The notes below the pieces were generated by a model, which saw only the letters and a list, made by a program, of their open reading frames with translations, was not told the DNA's origin and searched no databases. Positions 41,166 through 53,754 of a stretch of DNA of 64,000 nucleotides are shown here, piece after piece (positions within the stretch are counted from its first letter, which is position 1; the number at the start of each line of letters is the position of its first letter). The stretch is taken from NCBI GenBank assembly GCA_031763025.1, contig JASSKH010000023.1, positions 1,550,001 through 1,614,000 on the forward strand. Direction: 5' to 3'. A program made the position numbers and the translations under genes. Source of the DNA: Macrocystis pyrifera (lineage: Eukaryota; Sar; Phaeophyceae; Laminariales; Laminariaceae).

Positions 41166-43333
41166 CACACCCTGGACAATAGACAATAGTCCAATAGTCT
41201 ATCAATAGCTTCCTATTGCAATTGACTGTCTATTGTGGTCCCTAATTCCAGTTAATTGAAAGGCGTCGAGCTCTATCATCATGACAATTTTCTATTAAGT
41301 GACCCCTACCTGACCCTATTGTCCAGACAATGCCACTTTATAGGTAGTGTCCGTAATCCATGGTCCGGACAATTTCAATTAATGGACCTTCTCCTAAATA
41401 AATTGTCCGGCCAATTCCAATTGACAGACTGTCTCCTGAATCAATTGTCTCGACAACTCTAATTGATAGTCGGCCCCCCGAAATAGTTGTCCGGACAATT
41501 TCAATTAGTAGACTGACACCAAACGTATTTGTCCCGACAACTCCAATTAATAGACAGTCTCCCAGATCAATTGGCCCGACAATTCCAATTTATACACAGT
41601 CTCCAAAATCAATTGTCCGGACAATTTCAATTTGCAGACTGCTTTCTAAATCAATTGTCCGGGTAATTCCAATTAATAGACAGTATACTAAATCAATTAT
41701 CCCGACAATTTCGACCAATACGAAATCTCCAAAACTACTTCAGACAATGCCATCATTGGTGGGCAGTCTCCTAAATTAACTGCCCGTACATTTCGAAACA
41801 ACAGTGCATACGGATTACTTTGTTTCGTGAAAACTTTTTGTAATGATTTACATCTGAGCACATGGGCTAAGCGCTATCAAACCTTTCTACCTGCGGACAA
41901 AAAATACAAAGCTAAAGTTGAGTTTTCCCGCCCTTTTCTGCTTACGCCTTGGACAATAGACCTATCAATAGACTATTGCCCCTACAGCAGAGTCACGAAG
42001 TTGTCTATTAATTGGAATTGTCCGGGCAAGTGATGTCATAGACTATCTAGCAATTGAAATTGTTTAGACAATTGATCTTGGATACTGTCTAACAATGGGA
42101 TTTGTTCGGACAATTGATATCGGGCACTGTTTAACAATTGGAATTGTCCGGACAAATAATTTTAGAGACTCTCTATCAATTGAAGTTGCCCTGACAATTG
42201 ATTTCAGAGACTGTCCATTAATTGGAATTGTCTGAATAATTGATGTTTGGTGCCTTTCAATAATTGGAATTGTCCAGAGAGATGAGCTCGGAGACTGCCT
42301 ATCAATTGAAATTGTGCTGGCAAATGATTTCACAGGCTGTCTATTAATTGGAATTGCTTGATCGATTGATTTCGGGTGATTTACATGAATTGGATTTGTC
42401 GGGGCAACTGCTTTGAGATACCGTCTGTTAATTGGAATTGTCCGGACATTGGGATTCGGAAGCGATCTACTAATTGGAATTATCATGACTATAGAGTTTA
42501 AGAGGGCTCTGTTACTTGAAAGCTGGCAGCTACTTGTAGAACTACATTTGATTTGGTCAGTACACAACAGTACCACCATGCTAGTATTGCCTCTACAACA
42601 GGATCGGGAACTTCCCTCAACACGCAATCATTTGCAAAGTCCTTTACTGTGTCATATTACGAGTAGTATCAATTCAATGGGGAGTGTCTATCATAATACA
42701 ATAACTACTGTAGGTACACGGCCACGACATTTATCGAGCAATTGATTTCTTGCGCGGCATCTGAAATGAATTGTGCAGGCAGATCCGTTTGGACAATTCC
42801 ATTTAATTGACAGCACCCGAAATCAATTGTGCGGACAATTTCAGTTAATAAGCAGCAGCCGAAATCAAATGTTCAGAGAAATCCAATTAATAGACAGCTC
42901 CCGAAATCAAGTGTCTGAACAATTTTAGTTAGTAGACAACACCCGAAATCAATTGTCTGGACAATTCCAATTATTGGATATCACCCGAAATCAATTTGCT
43001 GAGTAATTCCAATTAATTGGCTGTCTCCACAAGCAATTGTTTGGACAATTCCAATTTATAGACAACACTCGAAACCTATTGCTCACACAATTCCAACTAG
43101 TAGATGGTATTCGAAATCAATTGCCTGGACAATTCCAATTCATAGGCAATCGCCGAAAACAGTTGCCTGGCCGATTTCAATTAATGGGCAATCGCCGAAA
43201 TCAATTGTATTGACAATTTCAATTAATAGACAGTCACCAAAAACTATTGCCAAGACAAATCCAATTAACATACATCCTCCTGAATCAATTGTAGACACAA
43301 AAGACTATTGAAATAGTAATTGTCCAGGGTGTG
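41166..43333. mobile_element. T3: 2.2 kb TIR element with palindrome arrays
   Basis: 2168 bp. Starts CACACCCTGGACAATAGAC and ends CCAGGGTGTG. It is nearly collinear with the first 2161 bp of T2. Arrays of AATTGTCCGGACAATT-type units run forward at 41270-41720, inverted at 42000-42480, a unique core at 42490-42720, and forward at 42770-43300. Flanks are AT-rich, so a target duplication cannot be read. No transposase, hence non-autonomous. Confidence 0.85.
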
Positions 43334-43990
43334 TTTAAATTAAAAAAACAAATTTTAAAAAATATATATACCAGGTATATATTTGTTTCTTTTCTCTTGA
43401 TTCTTTTTCTCTTTCGAATTGTCTTTGTTTTTGTTTTTTCTCTTTGTTCCGTTTCGTTTCTCTAGGTCATGGAATGTGTATGTCGTTCCTGTCGTACGCA
43501 GTATGATGACATTTTTTTTTTTTTTTTTTTTATCATCACTTTTACTTTCCAGCCCACTCGTAGGAGTTTTTACCCTCGACGATCTTCTGGACAAGCCGTG
43601 GTCACAGGTGTCGTCCCTTCTCCCCCCCGGTACGTGCCTTTAGTTTTTATCGCGCATAGGGTTCAGCATTCCCACTGCTCGTCGATTTTCATCGAATGTA
43701 CAGCTAACTCACGCTCTCGCGCTTTCCGCTAATCAATTTTATGCAAGAAAAAGTCCCTATGAGCATGCACTCGGTGAGAGACTCGAACTCACGAAATTGA
43801 TCTTGATAGGCTCGCGGACCACCTACCTGGCATTGAATTGCATACGTGACAACGTAGTATCTCTGTGGCGTAGCTTTATGACCACAGAAATTGTATCTCT
43901 CTAGGATTGAAGAATCGGCACGGACGCTGGTTATGCTGGATGTCGACGGGTAGAAAGAACGGTTTAATGTGAAGAAAACAACAACAACTA
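43334..43990 (+). mobile_element. LINE 3' end, tail copy 3, split by a SINE
   Basis: T-rich start, GTCATGGAATGTGTATGTCG, then a SINE, then the terminal LINE module and an (AAC)n tail. Comparison with 23390-23620 shows where the SINE entered, after GTATGATGACAT. Confidence 0.7.
43512..43825 (-). mobile_element. SINE copy C
   Basis: Minus-strand SINE with a long T run (its A tail) at the left. It lacks the last bases of the head. It is inserted in LINE tail copy 3. Confidence 0.8.
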
Positions 43991-44406
43991 TTACGGGGAG
44001 CCACAGTTTTTTTTTTTTCATCACTTTTACTTTCCAACCCACTCGTAGGAGGTTTTACCTCGACGATATTCTGGACAAGCCGTGGTCACAGGTGTCGTCC
44101 CTTTTCCCCCCCGGTACGTGCCTTTAGTTTTTATCGCGCATAGGGTTCAGCATTCCCATTGCTCGTCGATTTTCATCGAATGTACAGCTAACTCACGCTC
44201 TCGCGCTTTCCGCTAATCAAATTTTTATGCAAGAAAAAGTCCCTATGAGCATGCACTCGGTGAGACTCGAACTCACGAAGTTGATCTTGATAGGCTCGCG
44301 GACCACCTACCAAGCCACCGGGGTATATATAGTAAATAGGACCAAATATTATTGGCAAAAATAGGAAAATATACAGGTTTTTGTGTGTACCGCGCGTAGG
44401 TCCTAT
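43991..44406. mobile_element. MITE-3, interrupted by SINE D1
   Basis: TTACGGGGAGCCACAG, then SINE D1, then GTAAATAGGACCAAATATT and the right arm up to GGTCCTAT. The final terminus appears only at 48289-48306, beyond SINE D2 and OTU copy 3, which have split the right inverted repeat. Confidence 0.65.
44007..44323 (-). mobile_element. SINE copy D1, inside MITE-3
   Basis: Full-length minus-strand SINE: T-rich tail at left, head CCAAGCCACCGGGG at right. MITE sequence continues on both sides. Confidence 0.8.
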
Positions 44407-44415
44407 CCAGCCGGC

Positions 44416-44725
44416 GTCCCCGGTGGCTTGGTAGGTGGTCCGCGTGCCTGTCAAGATCAATTTCGTGGGTTCAAGTCTCACCGAGTGCATGCTCATAGGG
44501 ACTTTTTCTCGCATAAAAAATTGATTAGCGGAAAGCGCGAGAGCGTGAGTTAGCTACATTCGATGAAAATCGACGAGCAGTGGGAATGCTGAACCCTATG
44601 CGCGACAAAAAATGAAGGCACGTACCGGGGGGGAGAAGGGACGACACCTGTGACCACGGCTTGTCCAGAAGATCGTCGAGGGTAAAACCTCCTACGAGTG
44701 GGCTGGAAAGTAGAAGTGATGAAAA
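44416..44725 (+). mobile_element. SINE copy D2
   Basis: Plus-strand SINE with GTCCCCGGTGGCTTGGTAGG head (box A) and GGTTCAAGTCTC (box B). It lies between MITE-3 and OTU copy 3. Its tail merges into an AT repeat at the OTU boundary. Confidence 0.8.
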
Positions 44726-44739
44726 TATATATATATATA

Positions 44740-45932
44740 CAAGGCTTTCCTTCGGAGTGGGTATTCCGTCGTTTCGTGTACATATAACTGCAATTAATTG
44801 GCGACATAGCCCAAAGCCAACCAAACTAAATGTATATGTGTAAAAAACGATGAAGGATGTAATGATAGCGTTTATTTATGAATGTAATGTGAAACGTAAG
44901 ATCGGGTGACGCAAGAGTAAGAATGACACTCGTCTAATAATAATAAGAATAACATATTTCATCAGTGTGGGGAGAGAGTGGAGCAGTGCTTGGCATGTGG
45001 ATGATATACAACATACAGGCTGTTGTTTAAAAGAAGGTTTGGGACAGGAGAGAAAGCAGCAGTGCCGGCAACGACAACGGTTATGGAAATGTTGTATAGT
45101 TGCTGGGCGGCCGCGATTTCGATGTAGCCAGCATAGGAGTTTGGATGAGACATGATATATACATGTAAATAGTCTTCCAGGATGCTGTAGTAACGAGGCG
45201 GGAGGCCCAGAATGTGGATCTGTTCGCTGTTGAACCCGTTGGATATGTGTAGGAAGAAATAATCGTGATTTTGGGAAATGTGGGAAACAATTTGTTTCCT
45301 TTCGTTCGTCCTAGATGGCGACAATCTGCTTGGTGTACTGCTTCGGAATTCCGCGAAGCCCTGGAGCAGGCGAAATGGAAGGGAGTCTTTTTGCGCTTGA
45401 TGATGATGTCTCCGTCTTTGATGGTGGAGTCCGTCAGGCGGCAGTTGTAGCACTTGCCACGGACCTGGTCGAAGTAAACATATAGGGTGCGCGGGGCGGG
45501 AGTGGCGTGCAGGGAATGGCGGGGGAGGGGGAAGGGGGGGGGGGGGGGGGGGGGGCAGTGTTCATTATTTGTACTACTCTACAGCGGCACAACAGCAGCA
45601 CGTAATCGCTTGCTATACGACGGCAGCAGCAGCAGCAGAAGCAGCAAGTACGTAATTTCATTGACGATACAGATATATGTAGACACACAAGTGTAGTACA
45701 GTAGTACACACACAAATCACGTCCAGCATGATGTACGGCAACAACGCAGCAGCACCACAAAAAAATCATTGACGACACAGAAATATGTACACACGCACAA
45801 GTTTAAGTGTAATAGACACACAAATCATGTCCAGCATGATGTACGGCAACAACGCAGCAGCGCCACAAAACGACCAGGAAACACAATTATCCGAGTACAT
45901 ACAAACATTCAGTGAATATTGCGGCAGCACTA

Positions 45933-45977
<45 letters not shown>

Positions 45978-48287
45978 GCAACGGATCGCCACAGCGTTGG
46001 CAGCAGCAGCATAGCAACGATATGAAAAGAGAGAAAAAAAGTGTGTACCCCGAGGCCGTCCGAAAAGTATTTTTGGTACCTCACTATAGACCCACCTCCG
46101 CATGCTGTACGGCAACAACGCAGCAGCAGCATAGCAAAATACGAGAAAAAAGTAGTATGTACGCAAAATGCAGGAGCAAAACGACCCAAATATTTTTTTT
46201 TTGTATAAAAAAAACCATTTGGGTAGAAAAATGGCCAATAAAAACAATAATCCGCGTTGGCAGCAGCAGCATAGCAACGATATGAAAATAAAGAAGAAAA
46301 AATGTATGTACCTGCTCAGGTCGTTACTCTACAGTCAGTTCATCCGTTATCGTGGATATTGACTCTTGTACTAAAAGTGGCCGCAGATCTCCGTAGATCT
46401 GATGATAGTTGAGGCGGGGAATTACCAGCCTCCATCACCAAGTAATTGCTGATGACTGTCATGTGAGATGACTTGCGTCATGCTTCATGATCACTTCTGC
46501 TCGGCTGACCGTGCCGAGCCTCACCTATACCTGGCGTGTCCTCCACGCTACACCTTACCGAAAGAGAAGCTTGCTGCAGACCCAGGTCGAACCTGAGATA
46601 CACCCATCTAGCATATGCCGCAATCGCAAAACCTACGGAATTTCATTGACAATACCGAAATATGTACACACACAAGTGCAGCATGATGTACGGCAACAAC
46701 GCAGCAGCACCACAGCAGCAGCATAGCAACGATATATATGAAAATAACCAAGCCAAAAACGAGAAATTGCAGTACGTACGCAAAATGCAGGAGCAAAACG
46801 ACAAAAAAAAAGGAACCATTTGAGTACAAAAACGACCAAGAAAGACAGTAATCCGAGTACATACGTACGAACATTCAGTGGATATTGCGGCAGCATCAGC
46901 AGCAGCAGCAGCAAAAGCAGCCACAGCATTAGCAGCAGCAGAAGCTGCAACGAATCGCCGCAGCGTTGGCAGCAGCAGCAGCAGCGTTGGCAGCAGCAGC
47001 GTTGGCAGCAGCAGAAGCAGCAGCAGCAGCATAGCAACGATATGAAAGTAAGGAAGGAAAAAAGCATGTACCCTGGTATGCCGCCATCGCAAAACCTACG
47101 GAATTGACGATCCGAAAATATGTACGCTTCCAGCATGATGCACTCGGAACAACGCAGCAGCACTACATACAGCAGCAGCAATTGCACAGGAGCAGCAAGT
47201 GCACAGCACGGCAACAACGCATCAGCACTACAGCAGCAGCGAGTGCACAGGAGAAGCAGGTGCACAGCAGCAGCAGCACTCACGTCGTGGCGCCGACAGC
47301 AGCAGCAGCAGCAGCGGCAGCCGAAAACGAGCAAAAAATGAGTACGTGGGGTCACCAAAAAAAACATGTACACACAGAAATCGTGTGTATGCACCGAAAA
47401 TGCACCACAGTAGCAGCAGCACTCACGTCGTTCGGTGCAGCGGTGACGGCGACAGCTGAATCCTCCGTTCCTTCGTTCACGTCCCGCAAACAGTTGTGCA
47501 TGTGCGCGTTCGCGTGCACTGTGTGTAAGAGGAGCCGACGAAATAAATAAACGCTTTGACGTAGGATTGTATGCAAAAAGGCAATTGAAAACCCCCAAAA
47601 AACGTACCGGCAACATACAGCATGCACAATAGACGTAAGACACTCACCACTGTCAGCAGTCTCGAGGGAGTACGAGACAGTCCCTTCCTTGATCGGGCGA
47701 GCACAGAACTCGCAGTCGGATGCCCTGTCAGGATGATCCCGCCACCACGCACATGAGATCCTTGCTGGTGGCGAAGGCCACGTTTTTGCCACCAGGCGCG
47801 GAGTTCTTGACCAAGTAAGTGCTGGTCCGTGCACTGGTCGCAAACAACAGCCGGCACCAGGTCGGTCTTTGTCGTTGCCGCTCTCTTGCCAGAGGGCGAG
47901 GACCACGCGCCTCTCGACGAGGGGGAGGTGTGCTTAGGGGGCGTGGAGAAGGGAGAGGCGGGGGTTGCAGCACCAGCAGGTTCGCCACCGACAGCAGCAG
48001 CTTGGCCGCCGACAGCTGCACCTATCTATGCCGTTCGTCGAAGGCGAGACGCCTCTTTTTTTAGGCGCCGTGCGAAGAGCTATTGGTTGGCAGTTTGCGG
48101 AGGAAGAAAGAAGAAAAGGTTGTTTGGCTGTTTGGCGAAGAAGAAAGAAGAAAGGTTGTTTGGCTGTTCGGCTGTTTCAAAGAAGGAAGAAAGGTTGCTG
48201 TTCGGCTGCAAAGAAGAAGGGCTGTTTGCGAAGAGCCAGCAAGTCACAACGACCTCAAAAATCGTAATTATAGTTGTATCTATATAT
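44740..48287 (-). mobile_element. OTU element, copy 3
   Basis: Minus-strand gene copy collinear with copy 1, including the 260 bp shared insertion (about 46360-46615). It ends at TATCTATATATA, directly followed by the MITE-3 right terminus. Intron 2 has its own CAG lengths, and the G run of the acceptor (45537-45555) is shorter than in copy 1. Confidence 0.7.
44962..45464 (-). CDS. Last exon of OTU element copy 3
   Basis: Same organisation as copy 1: a CYNC...FHFAC module after the acceptor near 45465, then an OTU-like frame of 163 codons ending at 44962. The OTU frame is open. The final residues read HAKHCSTL, so the Tyr after the predicted catalytic His is Cys here, as in copy 1, whereas copies 2 and 4 have Tyr. 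Confidence 0.55.
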
Positions 48288-48306
48288 ACTATGGCCCCCT
48301 GTATAA

Positions 48307-48699
48307 TACTGCAATATTCACGTTCAAATATTACAGTGTGTTGTCCAGATCACAGGATCTACGATATACAAAGCAAGCTCTTCATCGATGCGTTGTCCTT
48401 GCTTGTTGGTGTGGCCGCGTATCATGATCAGTGCGTCGTGGTACAGCAGTCACCAGAAAGGCAAAAAATCAAACCCACCTGTGCTCCTGGACCACTTCTA
48501 AAATCCCGATGAAATTTCTTCGTTTTTGGTTTCCCGGCCTGCTCAGCAATCTTAACCCAAACATGGTTGTTTATACCAAACGATCCACGATTTACTAAGT
48601 ACTGGTAAGCTCTTCACCTGATGCGTGACCCAGGAGTATTTTTAGGAGTGTACACATTCATCCTTTAGTTGAGGGCCCGAAGGTGAAATGTTGGGCATT
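48307..48699. other. Unassigned spacer
   Basis: No gene. It contains the dispersed repeat at 48450-48554 shared with 40279-40378. Confidence 0.5.
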
Positions 48700-49770
48700 T
48701 TGGTGGAATCAGCCCGTCGTACATGGGGGCAGGGGGGGGAACGGGAGGAGCAGAAGGGAAACCGCGGTAGAAGAGATTAGCAAAGAGACCGCAGACAGGG
48801 TAGCAAGGTACCAGGCCGACTAATAGGTTGGACTTTTCTTTGCTACTCGTACCGCCAACTGGTGCGGCCGTTCGGTATGTATTGGCTTGGTGCTTTGATT
48901 TTTTTTCCAAGACTTAACTGTTTCCTATATTTTCCCCTTCTTATCCTTGTAAAAGAAGTACTAGTGGGTGGATGACGAGCGTATTTTGGCCCACTCATTA
49001 TTTCTCTTTTTACTCAGTTAAGAGTTCCCCGGGATGCATATTTCCCTTTTTCCTTCCCGTTTCTTCCCCCTTGCACGTCCATTTTGGCTCATGCTCGGGG
49101 TATGTGTCTGTGAGCTTTGGCTTCCCATTTTATTTATTTATTTGGGATTCTTCTCCTTTTCTTTTTCGGTTTGATTTCTTCGTTGCTTCTCTTTCTTTAT
49201 GGTGTGTTTTGGTTGCTAGCGTATGTATGTATTTTGTGTCGGCCGCACCTAGTGCGTAGGCATGGTATCGCGTAGGCTTTTTTTTTTTTTTTTTTTTTTT
49301 TTTACTCATCACTTTCACTTTCCAGCCTAATTCGTAAGAGGTTTTACCCTCGACGACCTTCTGGACAAGCCGTGGTCACAGGTGTCTTCCCTTCTCCCCC
49401 CCGGCACGTGCCTTTATTTTTTTATCGCGCATAGGGTTCAGCATTCTCACTGCTCGTCGATTTTCATCGAATGTAGCTAACTCACGCTCTCGCGCTTTCC
49501 GCTAATCAATCTTTTTTATGCAAGAAGAAGCCCCTACGAGCATGCACTCGGTGAGACTTGAACCCACGAAATTGATCTTGATAGACACGCGGACCACCTA
49601 CCAAGCCACCGGGGACTATTAATGCATTACGGTTTGTTATCTCTGTGTCGTAAACTGTGACCACAGAGCTCGTATCTTTCTAGGGTGAAGAATCAGCACG
49701 GACGCCGGGGTTGCTGGATGTCGACGAGTAGAAGAACGGTTTAATGTAAAGAACACACACACGTCGTGCA
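48700..49770 (+). mobile_element. LINE-2: 5'-truncated copy of the LINE 3' part, with SINE E
   Basis: Begins in the Arg/Gly-rich end of the ORF (GGGGGAACGGGAGGAGCAG). It follows LINE-1 collinearly through the 3' UTR and terminal module and ends in a (CA)n tail. It is interrupted by SINE E. It contains no RT. Confidence 0.8.
49279..49615 (-). mobile_element. SINE copy E, inside LINE-2
   Basis: Minus-strand SINE with a 30-base T run (A tail). LINE-1 at 27558-27572 gives the empty site (GTAGGCTATTAATGC), which fixes the insertion to within two or three bases. Confidence 0.85.
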
Positions 49771-52700
49771 TGTTCTGTTTTCGTGATTCCCAAGTCGATT
49801 GAATCGCATGGATCGAATGAATCCGCTGCGTTTCACAGGCGGCCCCTCAAAGAAACGTAACATATTATACTATGTAGGCACTGACTTTCATGATTATTGC
49901 TGTATCAAGAGTTGAAGAGTACGCGGTGCCAATATACTAGTCGTTGGAAGAGATCAAAGATATCGGATTACGACCAGATTGCTCGTCAGTAAAAAGGTAG
50001 AAAAGATTGTTACTTGGGCATGTGGTTGGGTAGAATAGAGGACGGCCAGATCCGATCTCGATCTTTGAAGAGTTCGATCCGAAACGCGAGAGCCAGCGGA
50101 AGAACTTCGATATGGATAGCCGGATAATGGTATAGACACTACAGCAGCAGTAGTTATTCTTGATAATATGTACCAGGTATATATTATTATATGATACAAA
50201 ATACCGGAGCATAAAATAATATTATAAAGGTTTATCACAATACTTACTTGTAAAATTAGGTAAAAATGGAATATAGACGAGGCGTATTACGCAGCTTGCA
50301 AAGTTGAGTATCAACTATTTAATCAGTCGAACTCACAGCTGACGTATTTTAAAAATTATAAAATAGCTTATATGGTACTGGCGCATACTTTTTACTGGTC
50401 TGTGGTGTGTGGCATGTCGTACCAGGTACAGCGAGCACTACTGTTTGTGTAGTAACACCAGTAGTACCAGCAAGATACTGGAACATAAGAATTCTGGTAA
50501 ATATAATGTACAAGGTATAACCGAATATCAAGACAGAGTTGCAAAACCCGCACAGAATATATTTCGAGCATTCGGGTGTGTGGCTGACCTCCTGCCTCGT
50601 TCCGAAAAATGAGAATGACTCAGGAAGCAGCACATGACTGCGGACGACGGGCGTCATTTACAACGTCGCACCACCACAAGCCTTTCGAACCTCTCCCTGG
50701 CGAACTGAGGGCTATTTCTGAGAGAGAGGGGAATAAAGAGAAAGAGAGGAGAAGGAACACGTCAAGCCCAGAGGGAAATCTGTAACCGGGAGAATAGCGT
50801 CTACTGGTATCGTGGAGCACGCAACTTGGGCAGAAACAGCAGGCAGGTGAAGTGCACCAGACCAGACAACAACACTACTGCTGTTACAGCAGCATTTACA
50901 CAGAAATAAAGCATAGATGTACTTTAGGAGGAACATAAATCACCACGCCCCCTGTCACCCGCAAAGCCTTGTGCTTTTATAGTGCTTGCTTGATTACTCG
51001 TGTAGCATAGTCGACGGAGCTTTTTGTATCACCAGAGGCCAGTGTAGAGGCGGAGAGCTCATCATGTGGATGCATCATGCACACACAGCAGCAGTAAGCA
51101 GTAGACAACCACTACGATGGTACATACAGGTATGTTTTTATTTAATTTGCCATTCGACAACGTGCAGCGCTCGTTCCAATCTTACACCATCCACATCTAA
51201 ATAAACCTTCACGCACAGTCTGACACCGCCGTATTATTAGTAGTGTGTTGGTGGATTCGTACGTGCGGCGTCTCCCGCGCTTCGTGTGTTTCCCACTTCA
51301 GTAGTCAGCAACTAGTTGTTGTGTTATTTACGTATGGATTGATTTGTTTTTGTGAACTTTTTTTCCGGGTTTTCTTCCCCTTTCTTTCTCGTTTATCGTT
51401 GTCCATAGTAATAGGGATGGGGTTGCGATTGTAGCTGTGTATATATCGGTATGTTTGTGTTCTTCACATCAAAAACCGTTCCTTCTACCCATCGACATCC
51501 AGCACAACCACCAGTGTCCATGCCGATTGTTCAATATCCGAGAGGGGGAAGGACGTCGCTGTCACCAAATTATGGTAGAGAGGTGACAGGCCGCGTGGCA
51601 TTCGTTTACAGACCGCGTGGCAATCGTTTCCAGCTGCATTCGGATGAATCCCCATGCCGGCTGCTGCATCGAGTCCTGTTTATGAGATGATGCCTTTTGC
51701 TTTCGCTGTTACTTTTTCCTGTTTTCGTTTCTGACATCCTCTCTTGATTTAATGTTCAAATAATTATTTTTCAGCGCTAATTTCAAGTCTTCCTCCAGCC
51801 GCGAGGGTCCATATCCTCCTTCCTAACTGCTTCTAAGAACCCCTTACACTGTGTTATAATAAAATAATGCTTTGTTGTGGGCTCAATCCGGTGCCACCCA
51901 ATGACCTATTTTATATCTCGCAGTTAAGTTTCTTGTGTCACTCCATGTCTCCGGCGCATACCAGAAGTACTATATATTTTCAATGTTAATAAATACCTGG
52001 TATTATTTTATGGCCACTCCTTACAGCAGTGCTGTACTATGTATTAATAGTGTCATCCATGATCCATGGATGGATGGATGTTGTGTGATTAGAACAGGCA
52101 CTATTAACATTACCATATGGTAAACATAGTACTAAAACTTTTATTATGGTACAGTGGATACCCCGACTTTAGAGAGGACACGCAAAGAGATGAATAGCAC
52201 ACAGCTAAGAGAGGCCAAATAGGCCTGACCCGCCTACACTATCTACGTAAAGCTGTATATTTTTCCACCGTGTGAATAAGAGAGAAGGAAGCGTTTTCGA
52301 CCTGTACCACACCTACCTCCCTTATATCAAGATACGCACACGGTATTCTTGTTTTATTTGCCATCTGACAATGTACATAATAATGCTTGTTCCAATCACA
52401 CCATCTACATATTATATAGTGTACGTATCAGGTTTGGTATCCGACGATGTGCAGCTAATAGTATACCGATACAAGACCAGCAGTTCACATTGCCGTATGT
52501 TATTACAGAATCTAGAGTATAGCCCGCTGTACTTTTTTGTTCCACTATTAATATATGCGAAGTTTACTGGAGCACATGATGCCACCACAAGCATGCAACA
52601 TAATGTAGTATACTGCTGTATACTGTAGTTCTATTGCGTGCGGCTGCACTACCCGCAGCAACGATAACATCAGCATTCCAAGCATCTTGTGGTATGACAA

Positions 52701-52828
52701 GAGTATGATATGGTTGTTTTCCCCCGTACCATGGTATTTTGCAGTGCTATTGGATCCGTCTTTATTGAGCGCGTGAATGAGCGTGGTGCAGCGCAAGAAA
52801 GAGTGGAAGCACACGCACTACTTTACTA
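49771..52828. other. Long non-coding stretch with diverged repeats
   Basis: No convincing gene. Repeat Z lies at 50272-50365. An inverted piece of the LINE terminal module lies at 51462-51535 (CCGTTCCTTCTACCCATCGA). A diverged pair 51119-51200 and 52330-52415 shares TTATTTGCCAT and GCTTGTTCCAATC-like blocks. The palindromic ATGATCCATGGATGG lies near 52060. Reading frames are short and AT-rich. Confidence 0.45.
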
Positions 52829-52944
52829 TTACGGGGGGGCATAGTAAACAGGACCAAATTTTGTTGTTATAATAATAGTAAAAATATGGAAATATATGGG
52901 TTTTTGTGTATACCGTAGGTCCTATTAACTATGGTCCCCCGTAA
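52829..52944. mobile_element. MITE-4
   Basis: 116 bp from TTACGGGGGGGCATAGTAAA to GGTCCCCCGTAA, with TA on each side. It is an intact short member and serves as the empty reference for the interior of MITE-5. Confidence 0.85.
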
Positions 52945-53521
52945 TAGTATGATGCCACACCTTGCATTAGTTATATTTTACGTACTCACCTATACTCATT
53001 ACTACCACCCTGATACCTGGTACATATACAGTTACTTAGTATTACATAGCTCTGACATCAAATAAATGTGGCATTTAACCACACTGTCAGGGAGCCTGAG
53101 CCACTTCGTGTGGCCAATGAGCATTGTATGAAATGTGTTATCACACTACTACATACAATAGTAGTATCATCACTGTTCGTTCGTTTTGGCCGACTTTTTT
53201 CTCCAAGTCCCATCCATGACGATCCATCACCCCGTCAGCGTTTGAAGAGCCATTACTACGTATCGAGTAATTAATGCGTTTCCTGGTTCTCCTCTTTTTA
53301 TCAGGAAATACTTCCTAATGGCAGAAAATTCAACGGAGGGCAAGCCTGGGCAAAAGCTGTGCTTTAGTTATTTGTATCGGGCCCACGATCCAGCACGCTT
53401 GGCTTCGCATTTATTGCCACCCCTGTTATGCTATACAGCAGTAGCGGTACCACCCAGTACAGCTTTCAAGGTCAGACGTAGAAAGACCAGTAATTGCAAT
53501 TACCCGTGTGCAGGTAAAATG

Positions 53522-53754
53522 TGATAATATTTTAATGCAGCATGTCGAAGGCATGTGTCTTAGATGGAGAACCAGGGGTTTCCCAGCAAGTGGCATAGAC
53601 AAGCCCTTGCCTTTAGTCTTCTATCGTGCTCGAAACGAGTAATTTAAAAGCTGTCATGTCTCTAAGCAACCGATACACGTGAGTACCAACGAGTACCTGC
53701 TCAATAAGCAAACCTGGCAAGGGATACCCCGTGTCCCAGGCTGCTTCTTACTAC
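53522..53754 (+). repeat. Solo LTR of a relative of Ty3-B
   Basis: Collinear but diverged from the Ty3-B LTR: TGATAATATTTTAATG start, GTCTTAGATGGAGAACCAGG, CTCTAAGCAACCGATACACG, GGGATACCCCGTGTCCC. No internal element adjoins, so it is a solo LTR or a truncated end. Confidence 0.55.
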
